Shown: positions 1-8,311, counted from the stretch's first letter. The stretch: DNA of 24,040 nt from a virus (IMGVR_UViG_3300031629_000081:1-24040); one strand, 5' to 3'. The notes: generated by a model from the letters alone, not told the origin. A program made the numbers and translations.

Positions 1-665
1 TGAATCAAATTGGCCGTAAGATCATATCTATGAACTCTGAATTCTTAGAAGACGAAGAAATTGTTCGTATTACTAATGAAGAGTTTGTAGCCATTAACCG
101 AAATGATTTAGGTGGTAAATATGATATCAAACTTAATATCTCGACAGCTGAAGCTGATGAACAAAAAGGTAGCGAATTGGCATTTATGTTACAAACTATG
201 GGTAATACAATGCCGCCGGAAATGAGTCAGATGATTTTAGCTGACATAGCTAAATTACGTAAAATGCCTGATTTAGCTAAACGTATTGAGGAATATCAAC
301 CTCAGCCTGATCCTATGGCTCAACAGAAAGCTCAACTTGAAGTTGCTTTACTACAAGCACAAGTGGCTAATGAAACTGCTAAAGGACAAGAAAATGCTGT
401 TGATGTTCAACTTAAAACGGCTAAAACACAGACAGAACAAGCTAAAGCAAGAAGTATGAATAGCGGTTCTGATCTTACTGATTTGGACTTTGTGGATAAA
501 GAATCTGGAACTAAAGACACGAGAGAAAATGATTTAGAAGATAGAAAACACGCTAAAAATATTGAAAGTAAAGAATTTGATAGACAAGCTAACCTAGAGG
601 GTAAAGAATCTGATAGATTATCTAACCTTGACAAAGTAGCCGTTGATACGTTAAATAAGCAGTAA
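1..665 (+). CDS. Portal protein, C-terminal part (5' end outside window)
   Basis: The frame is open from the first complete codon at base 3 through the ATG at 30, so this is the 3' end of a longer gene and that ATG is probably internal. The visible 220 residues go from a mixed region (about 1-60 after the ATG) to a long Ala/Gln/Lys/Glu-rich helix (about 95-211), as expected for the C-terminal helical barrel of a podovirus portal. The portal is the dodecameric ring at the capsid vertex through which DNA is packaged and ejected. The assignment also rests on position: in N4-type phages the portal gene stands a few genes upstream of the capsid gene. Near the C-terminus there is a tandem 11-residue repeat (residues 181-202 from the ATG; pattern KExDRxxNLxx twice). 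A 36-base gap with an AGGA site leads to the next gene. The portal call is inference, since the diagnostic N-terminal part is missing. Confidence 0.8.
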   Translation, partial: NQIGRKIISMNSEFLEDEEIVRITNEEFVAINRNDLGGKYDIKLNISTAEADEQKGSELAFMLQTMGNTMPPEMSQMILADIAKLRKMPDLAKRIEEYQPQPDPMAQQKAQLEVALLQAQVANETAKGQENAVDVQLKTAKTQTEQAKARSMNSGSDLTDLDFVDKESGTKDTRENDLEDRKHAKNIESKEFDRQANLEGKESDRLSNLDKVAVDTLNKQ

Positions 666-701
666 GGAGTATGTTTATATTAACTAATCATAAGGAATGA
701 C

Positions 702-1037
702 ATGACTACAGAACTAGAACAAGTTGAAATTCAGATTGATGCTGCTCGAAGAATACGTGCACTGAGAGATAACTGCATTAAACTGATGGATAGTAAGCAT
801 TTTAAAGACGTTATTGAAGAAGGCTACTTTAAAGAAGAAGCCGCTAGATTAGTTATGGCTAAAAGTTCTAATCTTACTGTTGATCAAATGAAGCTCATTG
901 ATAACATGCAGTATGGCATTGGAGCCTTAGCTAACTTCCTTGAAGCAGTCATGCGACGAGGCAGTGAGATGGATACCGCACTTGGTGAACACGAACAAAC
1001 TCGTGAAGAAATCTTAGCGGAAGGGATAACTAAATGA
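702..1037 (+). CDS. Small conserved head-region protein (111 aa) between portal and scaffold
   Basis: This is a highly charged, nearly all-helical protein with no membrane segment. The central stretch reading VIEEGYFKEEAARLV (about residues 38-52) resembles a small uncharacterised protein that I recognise from the head gene clusters of several podoviruses, where it sits between portal and scaffold or capsid genes. Its exact function is not established. A role in head assembly or as a portal- or scaffold-associated protein is inferred from position. The start is supported by AAGGA five bases ahead of the ATG. The stop codon overlaps the start of the next gene in ATGA, so the two are probably translationally coupled. 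The confidence refers mainly to this being a real gene of that family, not to a function. Confidence 0.8.
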   Translation: MTTELEQVEIQIDAARRIRALRDNCIKLMDSKHFKDVIEEGYFKEEAARLVMAKSSNLTVDQMKLIDNMQYGIGALANFLEAVMRRGSEMDTALGEHEQTREEILAEGITK

Positions 1038-2194
1038 CTAATACTGCTTTAGGGCTAACGGATGCAGAATTCTTAGCTAAAGATCCTGCTGAATTCTTAA
1101 ATGAAGAATCTGACCAAACTACCGAAACTGCTGAAGATACCGCAGTTATTGAAGAAACTAACGCATCAGATCAAACTGATGATAGTGAAGAAGCCTCTAC
1201 TGAAGAGGTAAGTGAAGCACAGGAGCAAACTGAAGTTGACACTACTACAGATCAAGTACGCCAACCGTTCGGGGATACTCAAACGGAGCCAGAAAAATCT
1301 ATTGATAGTAATACAACAGAATCTCTTGATACTAGTAAGAAAGACTCGACTGACACAAATGGGGATACCCAGGAAACTCCAGAGTTCAATTACGAAAGTG
1401 CTTTTAAAGAGATTTCTGCGCCTTTCAAAGCCAATGGTGTAGATATGCAAGTGAAAGATCCTAAAGATATTGTGCGTCTTATGCAAATGGGGGCCAATTA
1501 TCAAAAAAAGATGGGGCAATTAAAGCCTAATTTAAAACTCATTAAGATGTTAGAAAACAATGAGCTATTAGATGAAGCTAAGTTAAATCATTTAATTGAT
1601 CTATCTAAAAAGGATCCACAAGCTATCGCTAAGCTGATTAAAGAAAGTACCGTAGATCCTTTAGATATTGATAAAGATGCTCCAGTAAACTACGAACCAA
1701 CTAACTATTCAGTTACAGATAAAGAATATAATTTGGATCGTATATTAGATGAGATCAAAGGCACTGCAACCTTTAGTAAAACAATTGATGTTTTAACTAA
1801 AGAATGGGATGCAGAAAGTAGAACTACTATTTCAGATCAACCTGAAATAATTTCTATAGTTAATGAACATATGCTTAATGGTGTATTTGATCAAATTAAC
1901 GCTAAATTACAACAAGACCGGATTTTAGGAAAATTAAAGAATATTCCGGATGTTGAAGCATATCGGCAAACTGCTGAAACTATGCACAAAAATAATATGT
2001 TTGCTAACGCTCCATCTAATCCGACTGAAGCTCCTGTAGTATCAAGTAACTCTGAACTTAAACAAGCTGATGTTGATCGTGATAAAAAACGAAAAGCAGC
2101 AGCACCAGTTAAGCAAACAGCTTCTAATAAAGCTCCACCGGAAAGCGAGTTTTTAGGCTTATCAGATGATGACTTTATGAAGAAGTATGCTTAG
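1034..2194 (+). CDS. Putative scaffolding protein, acidic (386 aa)
   Basis: The N-terminal third (residues 10-115) is dominated by Glu, Asp, Thr and Ser and is probably disordered. The rest is helical and charged, and the last 40 residues hold a basic patch (DKKRK at about 350-354). An acidic protein with a basic C-terminal segment directly upstream of the major capsid gene is the usual picture of a phage scaffolding protein. Such a protein directs capsid shell assembly and leaves before DNA packaging, and its basic tail often binds the coat protein. The motif GL[ST]DxxF[LM]xK occurs at both ends (residues 7-16 and 375-384). The gene overlaps the stop of its upstream neighbour by four bases, with AAGGG eight bases ahead of the ATG. 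The function is inferred from composition and position, with no catalytic motif. It could instead be another internal head protein. Confidence 0.62.
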   Translation: MTNTALGLTDAEFLAKDPAEFLNEESDQTTETAEDTAVIEETNASDQTDDSEEASTEEVSEAQEQTEVDTTTDQVRQPFGDTQTEPEKSIDSNTTESLDTSKKDSTDTNGDTQETPEFNYESAFKEISAPFKANGVDMQVKDPKDIVRLMQMGANYQKKMGQLKPNLKLIKMLENNELLDEAKLNHLIDLSKKDPQAIAKLIKESTVDPLDIDKDAPVNYEPTNYSVTDKEYNLDRILDEIKGTATFSKTIDVLTKEWDAESRTTISDQPEIISIVNEHMLNGVFDQINAKLQQDRILGKLKNIPDVEAYRQTAETMHKNNMFANAPSNPTEAPVVSSNSELKQADVDRDKKRKAAAPVKQTASNKAPPESEFLGLSDDDFMKKYA

Positions 2195-2230
2195 CTGTTA
2201 TTTATAATTACTAAGCAATAGGATAATATC

Positions 2231-3574
2231 ATGGCTAACGAGAATATGTATAATGCTCCTTCTAGCACGGCTAGTGGGACTGGATCAGATATAGGTGCAC
2301 AGGCAAGAACTGATTACTACTTTAAAAAGGCCCTTATTTCTGTACGGGATAAACAGTACTTCATGCCTTTGGCTGATGTACGTGCAATGCCTAAGAATAT
2401 GGGTAAGAAAATTAAGCAAGATGTATATGTTCCATTGCTTGACGTACTAAACACTGGTGATCAGGGAATTGATGCTGCAGGTACTGCATTGACAGCTGGT
2501 ACATACTCTGCTTGGAACGCTGCTGGCGTACTGCAAAGTTCTACTGCTGCAAATAGAGCTGCTGCTGTAACCGCTGCTGGTGCTCTTGGCGAAATTGGTC
2601 TTAATGACCAGAACTTGTACGGGTCTTCTAAAGATACCGGTACGATTAAATCTAAAATCCCGACTCTCCGTGAAAATGGTGGTCGAGTTAACCGAGTTGG
2701 TTTCACACGTACTCAAGTTGAAGGTGATTTGCTTAAACGTGGTTTTTTTACTGAGTATACTCAAGAATCACTGGATTTCGATTCTGATGCAGACTTGCTC
2801 TCACACATCACTGAGGAAGCACTTGTTGGTGCCAATGAGCTGACTGAAGCGGAGCTTCAGGCAGATCTTATTACTACGGCTACTGGTACAGGTACTTCTT
2901 ACTATTGTTCTACTGCTCCTACTGGTGCTGCTCTTGCTGGCTCTGGAACGGCAGCTGCTAGAACAGCTTTGAAGCTAGCTGTTGATGAAGTTGTTACTTA
3001 CACGGATCTGATGAATCTTTCTATTGCTTTGGATAACAATAAGACCCCTAAGCAAACGAAGGTTATTTCTGGTTCTCGAATGGTTGATACTAAAACCATT
3101 AATGGTGGACGTATCATGTATGTGGGTTCTGAATTGATCCCAGTACTAAGAGCTATGACTGACTTGCATAGTGCAGCTGCTTTCGTATCTGTTGAAAAGT
3201 ATGCTGATTCTAGCAACATCATGAATGGTGAAATTGGATCTATTGATCAGTTCCGCATTGTTGTAGTACCAGAGATGCAATTCACTGAAAACGGTGGTGC
3301 ATCTGCTTCTGATACTGCAGGTACTGGCGATAATGGTGCAGATATCTACCCAATGTTGGTTGTTGGTGATGGTGCTTTCACTACTATCGGTTTTCAAACA
3401 GATGGTAAAAGTGTAAAATTCAACATCAACCATAAGAAGCCTGGTAAAGAAATTGCTTCTTTGGATGACCCATATGGTGAGGTAGGATTCTACTCTATCA
3501 AATGGTATTATGGCTTTATGGCACTTCGCCCAGAACGTCTAGGTATTATCTGGACTGCCTTGGCAGCTGTATAG
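2231..3574 (+). CDS. Major capsid protein, N4-gp56 family (447 aa)
   Basis: This forms the icosahedral shell (HK97-type fold in this family). I recognise the N4-gp56 family from the overall pattern: an N-terminal arm, a segment ending KKIKQDVYVPLLD (about 60-72), a region around residues 155-205 that includes FFTEYTQESLDFDSDADLL, the central GGRIMYVGSELIPVLRAM, then GEIGSIDQFRIVVVPEM, and a C-terminal stretch with DPYGEVGFYSIKWYYGFMAL. The length is near N4's roughly 400 residues. The extra length lies mostly in Ala/Thr/Ser/Gly-rich loops (about residues 78-120 and 215-245). AGGA lies seven bases ahead of the ATG. Leucine is written TTG, CTT or CTG and almost never TTA, unlike the neighbouring genes, which fits very high expression. 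A hairpin follows the stop codon. The family call is from memory of the family pattern and could not be tested by a search here. Confidence 0.88.
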   Translation: MANENMYNAPSSTASGTGSDIGAQARTDYYFKKALISVRDKQYFMPLADVRAMPKNMGKKIKQDVYVPLLDVLNTGDQGIDAAGTALTAGTYSAWNAAGVLQSSTAANRAAAVTAAGALGEIGLNDQNLYGSSKDTGTIKSKIPTLRENGGRVNRVGFTRTQVEGDLLKRGFFTEYTQESLDFDSDADLLSHITEEALVGANELTEAELQADLITTATGTGTSYYCSTAPTGAALAGSGTAAARTALKLAVDEVVTYTDLMNLSIALDNNKTPKQTKVISGSRMVDTKTINGGRIMYVGSELIPVLRAMTDLHSAAAFVSVEKYADSSNIMNGEIGSIDQFRIVVVPEMQFTENGGASASDTAGTGDNGADIYPMLVVGDGAFTTIGFQTDGKSVKFNINHKKPGKEIASLDDPYGEVGFYSIKWYYGFMALRPERLGIIWTALAAV

Positions 3575-3593
3575 TTGTAGTGTTTACCTGTCA

Positions 3594-3615
3594 CCCAAGG
3601 GCGTTAGCCCTTGGG
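3594..3615 (+). terminator. Perfect 9-bp GC-rich hairpin after the capsid gene
   Basis: CCCAAGGGC, the loop GTTA, then GCCCTTGGG form an uninterrupted stem 19 bases after the capsid stop codon and about 14 bases before the strong ribosome site of the next gene. No run of T follows, so this is not a standard intrinsic terminator. It could be a partial terminator, or a 3' stabiliser that keeps the capsid message abundant over downstream genes. The structure is seen directly; the role is inferred. Confidence 0.5.
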
Positions 3616-3640
3616 GGACTATCTTAAATAAGGAGGAATT

Positions 3641-4267
3641 ATGCAAGTAGTAACGCCCATTAAGGAAATGACCATCGAGGAAGTTAAACAAGAATTAAAA
3701 GATTACGGAGTTCAGGTCCATCATAAAACTGGCCTAGCTAAATTATCTGAATTGCTAGCTGATGTTCGTGAAAATCCAACAACAGTAACTCAAGAAGTAT
3801 CTGCTGAAGTGTCAGTTAAAGACCGTCCTTATAAAGACGGATTACCAGATGCAAGTAATGCAGCTATCGAAGCCGCATCAAAACACTTTGAGTTATCTCC
3901 ACAGCAATCAGCTATGAAATTAGTTAGAGTTGTTGTTACTCCAAATGATCCTCTTATGACTGCGTATCCAGGACTTATATTTACTGTAGGTGCTTCTGGA
4001 ATTAATAAAGGTCAAATGGTTAAGAAATTTGTTCCCTTCAATAATGAAGAAGGATGGCATGTTCCAAATATTATCCTTCAACAAATTGAACACGCTGAAA
4101 TGCAGAAATTTAAAACGGTTACTATGCCTAATGGCGAAAAACAATTAGAACCTTACATTACTAAGAAATTCAATGTACGGATTTTAGATCCTTTAACACC
4201 AGCGGAAATGGATCGGCTTACTGCGTCTCAAGCAGCTAACCCATCATTCCATATAGGGGATAACTAA
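3641..4267 (+). CDS. Virion-associated protein with N-terminal SAP/HeH-like segment (208 aa)
   Basis: Residues about 9-40 (including VKQELKDYGVQVHHKTGLAK) have the pattern of a SAP/LEM/HeH helix-extended-helix unit: helix, a GVxxHHKTG turn, then a second helix ending in SELLADV. Such units are often found in phage virion proteins and can bind DNA or protein. After a flexible linker (45-75) comes a compact domain (about 80-195) with the phrases KFVPFNNEEGWHVPNIIL and KFNVRILDPLTPAEMD. I associate this domain with a gene next to the capsid gene in N4-type phages (the gp55 position), but no function is known to me. The ATG is preceded by a textbook AAGGAGGA site, the strongest in the window, suggesting high expression. 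The last A of its TAA stop is the first base of the next ATG. A decoration or head-completion role is possible but is inference. Confidence 0.7.
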   Translation: MQVVTPIKEMTIEEVKQELKDYGVQVHHKTGLAKLSELLADVRENPTTVTQEVSAEVSVKDRPYKDGLPDASNAAIEAASKHFELSPQQSAMKLVRVVVTPNDPLMTAYPGLIFTVGASGINKGQMVKKFVPFNNEEGWHVPNIILQQIEHAEMQKFKTVTMPNGEKQLEPYITKKFNVRILDPLTPAEMDRLTASQAANPSFHIGDN

Positions 4268-4791
4268 TGGCGATTACTATTGCTAATTTAACTGCCAGTG
4301 TTGCTACGAGTGATGCCAATGTAGTAACAGGTTCAGGCATATTCGATGACATGATGGAAACTGTGAATGCGCACATGGCTGCGCAGTTTAATCTTGGTCG
4401 AATTACTGGCAGTGATTATGCAACAGTTTATTTAACAGCTATGCAAGCAACAGTACAACAAGCTGTGGCATTCACAATAGGTGTTCAAAAAGGTAATGCT
4501 GAAGAGTCTTTGCTATTTCAGAAAGAGATTACTGAATTTGCTCAAACCGAGAAATCAACTAAAGCTGCTCCTACAACTACTTCTGTAGCAGGAAGGGCAA
4601 ATAATCTTTCTACTGAGCAAGCTAAAGGATTTCAATGGAATGCAGATCAAAAATATCTTAAAACATTATTAGATGCATGGGCTGTTAATATATCTACCGC
4701 TGGTGTAGCCTCTACTGGCGTAACGGCACTTAATGTAACTGGTACAGGTAATATAAATACCCAGATTACTAATGCTGAACCGACTGGGTAA
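4267..4791 (+). CDS. Small structural protein of unknown function (174 aa)
   Basis: The N-terminal part (about 25-100) is predicted to be helical, including a phrase about forming or binding in a crowded helical bundle (HMAAQFNLGRITGSDYATVYL). The middle has FQKEITEFAQTEKS, and about residues 118-140 read GFQWNADQKYLKTLLDAW. The C-terminus is Thr/Gly/Asn-rich and probably flexible. This arrangement resembles small virion proteins encoded after the capsid gene in N4-type and some other podoviruses, but I cannot name a function. It overlaps the stop of the upstream gene by one base (TAATG) and has AGGGGA six bases ahead of the ATG, which indicates coupled translation. Only six bases separate it from the next gene. 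It may be a head-tail or internal protein. Confidence 0.65.
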   Translation: MAITIANLTASVATSDANVVTGSGIFDDMMETVNAHMAAQFNLGRITGSDYATVYLTAMQATVQQAVAFTIGVQKGNAEESLLFQKEITEFAQTEKSTKAAPTTTSVAGRANNLSTEQAKGFQWNADQKYLKTLLDAWAVNISTAGVASTGVTALNVTGTGNINTQITNAEPTG

Positions 4792-4797
4792 TCTCCC

Positions 4798-7578
4798 ATG
4801 GGATTTATTGCAAGTGCCATAAGCTCAATCATTAACGTTATTGTTGATGTTATTGTCGGTATAGTTGAAGCAATCGTTCAAATAGTTGAAACGGTAATTC
4901 TGCTAATTATGGTGCTCCTTGGGTATGATACCGGGGGCACCCAAACTGTTGAATATTATGAAGTTCGTAACTACCCCCTTTTCGGTGACGTAGATAAGAA
5001 AAATCCTATAGCGCAATCCATCCTTCAATCTATATTGTCGGATAAAGATCTTTCTAGTACCTTAATATATAATCTTACATTTCGGAGCTTAAAAGGAAAT
5101 ATAAAAGAATTTATGGATTTCATAGAGGATGGGAACTACTTTGAAGGGTTCCCTGCTATTGATTCTTTTATTCTGATTATTAATTACACAGAATTAACTG
5201 CCGCTTTACAAACACTTAATGGTGTACCGTGTACTCCTGAAGCATCATATTTAAAAGCCCTATCTCAGTCTGATTGGATCAAGTATTGGTTACAAGAGAA
5301 TAAAGAATACAATGTAGGGGCCAATACAATGGGTATTGGGAATGCAACTACTAGCACAACAGCAGGAACCCCCGCCGCAGATACCTTCCAGGTAATACCT
5401 TCTTTAAATCATTTTGATGTAAATATTACAAGTGAATCTGTAACTAGTGATGCTTTTGAGGCCGATCAACAATGGTCCGTTGATTTAGGCACCGTTGTAT
5501 ACAATGCAGTTCCTGATACTTACACCGTTCAAGTGTATAATGCAGCTGGAACAATAAGAACCCTGCCTTATACTGTACCAACTAAACCAGCTGAATTACA
5601 TTATGTGTCTGACTATTATAGAGATAGTCTTCCTTCTCGAAAATACTCATTTGTATATAAAGTAGGAACAGGAGTATATAGTGATTTAGATACTATAGAA
5701 GAGCCTATTAATATAGATAATGCAGTATTACAGACTATTCCTGCTGTCCCATTAAGAATTAGTAATTCAAATTACACAACATTTGGGGCTACTAAAAAAC
5801 AACAAATTGAAGATCTATTAGCTATTCTGAATTTAGATGCTAATGAGCTTATTACTGGGGTTCTGACTGACTCTGGATTAGCTGCTGGAGATGTAGATAA
5901 TGTGTATGTGAATTTTGGTGTACGCATGTGGGATGACTCTCAGGCTGGAATGTCTTATCTATACACAATGTTTGAGAATTTATATCCTGCCCAAGGAACC
6001 ACTCAAGGAACTTATGATAATACAGCTTCATCGGATACAAAACCTACTAACAATATACATACAACAACTGCCGATAATAATGCCGCTTTTCAATTTAACT
6101 ACATTCAATATACGCATACTTCATTAGCTACGATTAATGCTAGTAGTGGAAGTACTGAAAACGGGATTTACTATTCCGATCTGTCTAAATTCGGTGCGGA
6201 TGGGCTGTTAAAGTATAACTACTATAACTCATCAGGTAAAGGTACGTATAATGTCGGATATAAAGCAGATACGTTAACAGAAGTAGCTGCATTTTTAGCA
6301 GGCAATGGCACAGTAAATCCTGGTACTACTACTGCAGAAGCAGCTAATTGGTTACAAGTAACTACTCGGCTACCTTATAACGATCCTTCTCCTAGTTTAT
6401 TAGAATCAACTGGAACAGCTAGTACGTTAAAATTTTTAACTGCAGATGCAGTTTATGAAAATAACGGATCAGGAGTATTAAGGTACGTTCAAGAAGCTTC
6501 CGAGGAGACTACTTCAGGACAGTCAATTACGTATTATTGTATTAAACCTAGTGGGTTAGACGCGTATACCGTAGCTGCTCCTATTGGAGCTTTACGAGTA
6601 GTAGATGGAGATAGTGGTAGGTTTAAAACTGTTAAGTTTAATTTAGGGGATAAAGGGGATTTGATGGTCCCCTTTATATATACATTTGTTAAAGGATTAT
6701 CACATACGCAGGTAGCTCAACTATTTTTAGCAGGAGCACATGTATCGATCTATATAGCCCACTATGAAGTAATTGTACATGCGGGTATGAGTTTCTTTGA
6801 AGCCCTTGTAATAATTATTATTCTTGCTGTTATCATTTATTTTACTTGGGGTGCAGATGGCGGAGCAACTACTAAAGCTTTTATTAAAGCATTCGGTGTT
6901 GCAGCGGCAGGCGGAGTTGCAACTCTTGTTAAATTTGTATTAACCAAATTAGTTACTTACGCTTTTAAATTCATAGTTCAAAGTTTTATTCAGCAAATTA
7001 TAGCAGAAATAACAGATGACCCTATGTTACAGATGCTTTTAGGCATGTTAGCCAGTTTTGCTATAATGTCGTGGGAAGGTAATGTAACTTACGATGGTGG
7101 TGGTGGTGACCCTATGTTTGATGGTATGGGGGATATGATAGGTGATGTCACCATAACAGAAATGCCATCTGCTGGATTTAGTTTTAATTCCATGACTAGT
7201 TTTAAAAGTCCGTTATCATTCACTCCTTTACAATGGGCATCTCTAGGATTACAGGCCTTTAGCGGTGTAAGTTCTTTAAAAGCAACAGCTATTCAAACAG
7301 CTGCTAATGTCTTATCAACAGAAAGTACGGCTTGGAATAGAAATAGAGCGAAGAAATTACAAGAGATTAAAGAAATGGAGAATTTTCTTAATCAAGAAAA
7401 TTACGGGATGTCTACAGCAGCAGCTACTCGGTCATCGTGGAGAATGCGTAATAATTCTAGTGGAATAAAGGCTGATCAGTTGATATTAGGAATGTTGGGA
7501 TATGTTGATATATCATTACAGAGCATTGTAACCTCACCTGAGGTTACTTATGATCTATATGATGCAATGTTTGAGTGA
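4798..7578 (+). CDS. Large virion protein with membrane-active ends, putative ejection protein (926 aa)
   Basis: The N-terminus (residues 3-43) is an unbroken hydrophobic helix rich in Ile and Val, with acidic residues exactly seven apart (Asp17, Glu24, Glu31). It has no positive start or cleavage site, so it is not a signal peptide. The middle (about 175-650) is Thr/Ser/Asn/Tyr/Gly-rich and beta-like. Around residues 666-686 there is a strong transmembrane-like stretch (ALVIIIILAVIIYFTW), followed by a Gly/Ala-rich amphipathic region to about residue 760, a Gly- and Met-rich loop, and a charged helix near the C-terminus (about 845-880). Two membrane-active regions in a protein encoded between the capsid gene and the virion RNA polymerase suggest an internal protein that is ejected and forms part of the DNA channel. 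The family was not recognised with certainty. The start has no good ribosome site, but it lies six bases after the previous stop and translation may be coupled. Confidence 0.65.
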   Translation: MGFIASAISSIINVIVDVIVGIVEAIVQIVETVILLIMVLLGYDTGGTQTVEYYEVRNYPLFGDVDKKNPIAQSILQSILSDKDLSSTLIYNLTFRSLKGNIKEFMDFIEDGNYFEGFPAIDSFILIINYTELTAALQTLNGVPCTPEASYLKALSQSDWIKYWLQENKEYNVGANTMGIGNATTSTTAGTPAADTFQVIPSLNHFDVNITSESVTSDAFEADQQWSVDLGTVVYNAVPDTYTVQVYNAAGTIRTLPYTVPTKPAELHYVSDYYRDSLPSRKYSFVYKVGTGVYSDLDTIEEPINIDNAVLQTIPAVPLRISNSNYTTFGATKKQQIEDLLAILNLDANELITGVLTDSGLAAGDVDNVYVNFGVRMWDDSQAGMSYLYTMFENLYPAQGTTQGTYDNTASSDTKPTNNIHTTTADNNAAFQFNYIQYTHTSLATINASSGSTENGIYYSDLSKFGADGLLKYNYYNSSGKGTYNVGYKADTLTEVAAFLAGNGTVNPGTTTAEAANWLQVTTRLPYNDPSPSLLESTGTASTLKFLTADAVYENNGSGVLRYVQEASEETTSGQSITYYCIKPSGLDAYTVAAPIGALRVVDGDSGRFKTVKFNLGDKGDLMVPFIYTFVKGLSHTQVAQLFLAGAHVSIYIAHYEVIVHAGMSFFEALVIIIILAVIIYFTWGADGGATTKAFIKAFGVAAAGGVATLVKFVLTKLVTYAFKFIVQSFIQQIIAEITDDPMLQMLLGMLASFAIMSWEGNVTYDGGGGDPMFDGMGDMIGDVTITEMPSAGFSFNSMTSFKSPLSFTPLQWASLGLQAFSGVSSLKATAIQTAANVLSTESTAWNRNRAKKLQEIKEMENFLNQENYGMSTAAATRSSWRMRNNSSGIKADQLILGMLGYVDISLQSIVTSPEVTYDLYDAMFE

Positions 7579-7595
7579 TTTATCTAATGCAATTA

Positions 7596-7617
7596 AAAGC
7601 TTCATGTAGTAAGCTTT
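7596..7617 (+). other. Weak inverted repeat in the 74-base gap before the 212-aa gene
   Basis: AAAGCTT and AAGCTTT form a perfect 7-bp, mostly A-T stem around an 8-base loop. The gap 7579-7652 otherwise holds only the AGGAG ribosome site at 7641. I see no convincing promoter boxes. The structure may be an RNA processing or pausing site, or chance. Confidence 0.3.
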
Positions 7618-7652
7618 AAACGACAACTGTACTTATAAGTAGGAGAATATAT

Positions 7653-8291
7653 ATGGCACTACCATATGATAGCAAAAAATCAGCTTTTAAGAATTTACCC
7701 CGTTCAAGATACCCTTCAGCCCCTCCTAATTATTTATTAGGCCCCGGTGGTGGAATGAGTAATATACTATCTGGTTCAGATTCTAGGGGAGCATATTCTT
7801 GGACCGAAGATCAAATGAAAAAAATAGGGGGAAGAATGAATCCTACTGAATTTACGGGAGATGGTACATCAGATTTACGCCCAGATGAATTTAGTAACGG
7901 ATTAGAATCTTTTAATTTAGCTAGTAATCAATATGGCGGAAGCAATCCGTTCAATCAAATCTGGGGTGGTGGAGGCATGCAGGATCCCAGGAGAGAAGGC
8001 GGTGCTGCTCCAGGGATGCTAAGTAAAATTGGTAATTATATAGGTGATAACCCTATGGATGTAGCAAATCTAGGATTAAATATATGGGGGCAAGTAAATA
8101 AAAATAAGGCCCTAAATCAAAATGAGCAATATTTAGGTGATGTTAGAAAAGCGATGGAATTTGATCAAGCTGATGTGAATAGACGTTGGGATTTAGCTAT
8201 GGGCGACTATAAAGTTCGGCAAACAGATCAAAATTTACATCGTGTAGCACAAGGTGGAGAGGCCCACGCTAAAGTATTTGAATCAGTATAA
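7653..8291 (+). CDS. Gly/Asn-rich internal virion protein of unknown function (212 aa)
   Basis: Residues 1-130 are rich in Gly, Pro, Ser and Asn (for example GPGGGMSNILSG and WGGGGMQD) and look flexible. Residues 131-200 are helical and end with a charged segment (QYLGDVRKAMEFDQADVNRRW). There is no signal peptide or clear membrane helix. It stands first in the run of three genes that ends in the giant polymerase gene. By position it resembles the small internal or ejection proteins of podoviruses (a role like T7 gp14 or an N4 gp52-region protein), but I see no sequence motif that proves this. The start is well supported by AGGAG seven bases ahead of the ATG. The next gene follows after 20 bases. 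Confidence 0.6.
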   Translation: MALPYDSKKSAFKNLPRSRYPSAPPNYLLGPGGGMSNILSGSDSRGAYSWTEDQMKKIGGRMNPTEFTGDGTSDLRPDEFSNGLESFNLASNQYGGSNPFNQIWGGGGMQDPRREGGAAPGMLSKIGNYIGDNPMDVANLGLNIWGQVNKNKALNQNEQYLGDVRKAMEFDQADVNRRWDLAMGDYKVRQTDQNLHRVAQGGEAHAKVFESV

Positions 8292-8311
8292 GTGCATAAA
8301 AAGGAAATACT

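Noticed and set aside
671-700. A 9-codon frame with AAGGAG just ahead of its ATG
   Set aside because: The AAGGAG is only one base from the ATG, too close for normal initiation, and the peptide is too short to judge; the site more likely belongs to the general leader of the 111-aa gene.
2447-2764. Open frames of 81-105 codons on the minus strand within the capsid gene
   Set aside because: They are shadows of a strongly biased coding sequence; the products are Ser/Thr/Ala-rich without domain pattern and the + strand frame is clearly the real one.
7620-7652. Promoter-like TTATAA ahead of the 212-aa gene
   Set aside because: No matching -35 box lies at a normal distance, and such strings are common by chance in DNA this A+T-rich.
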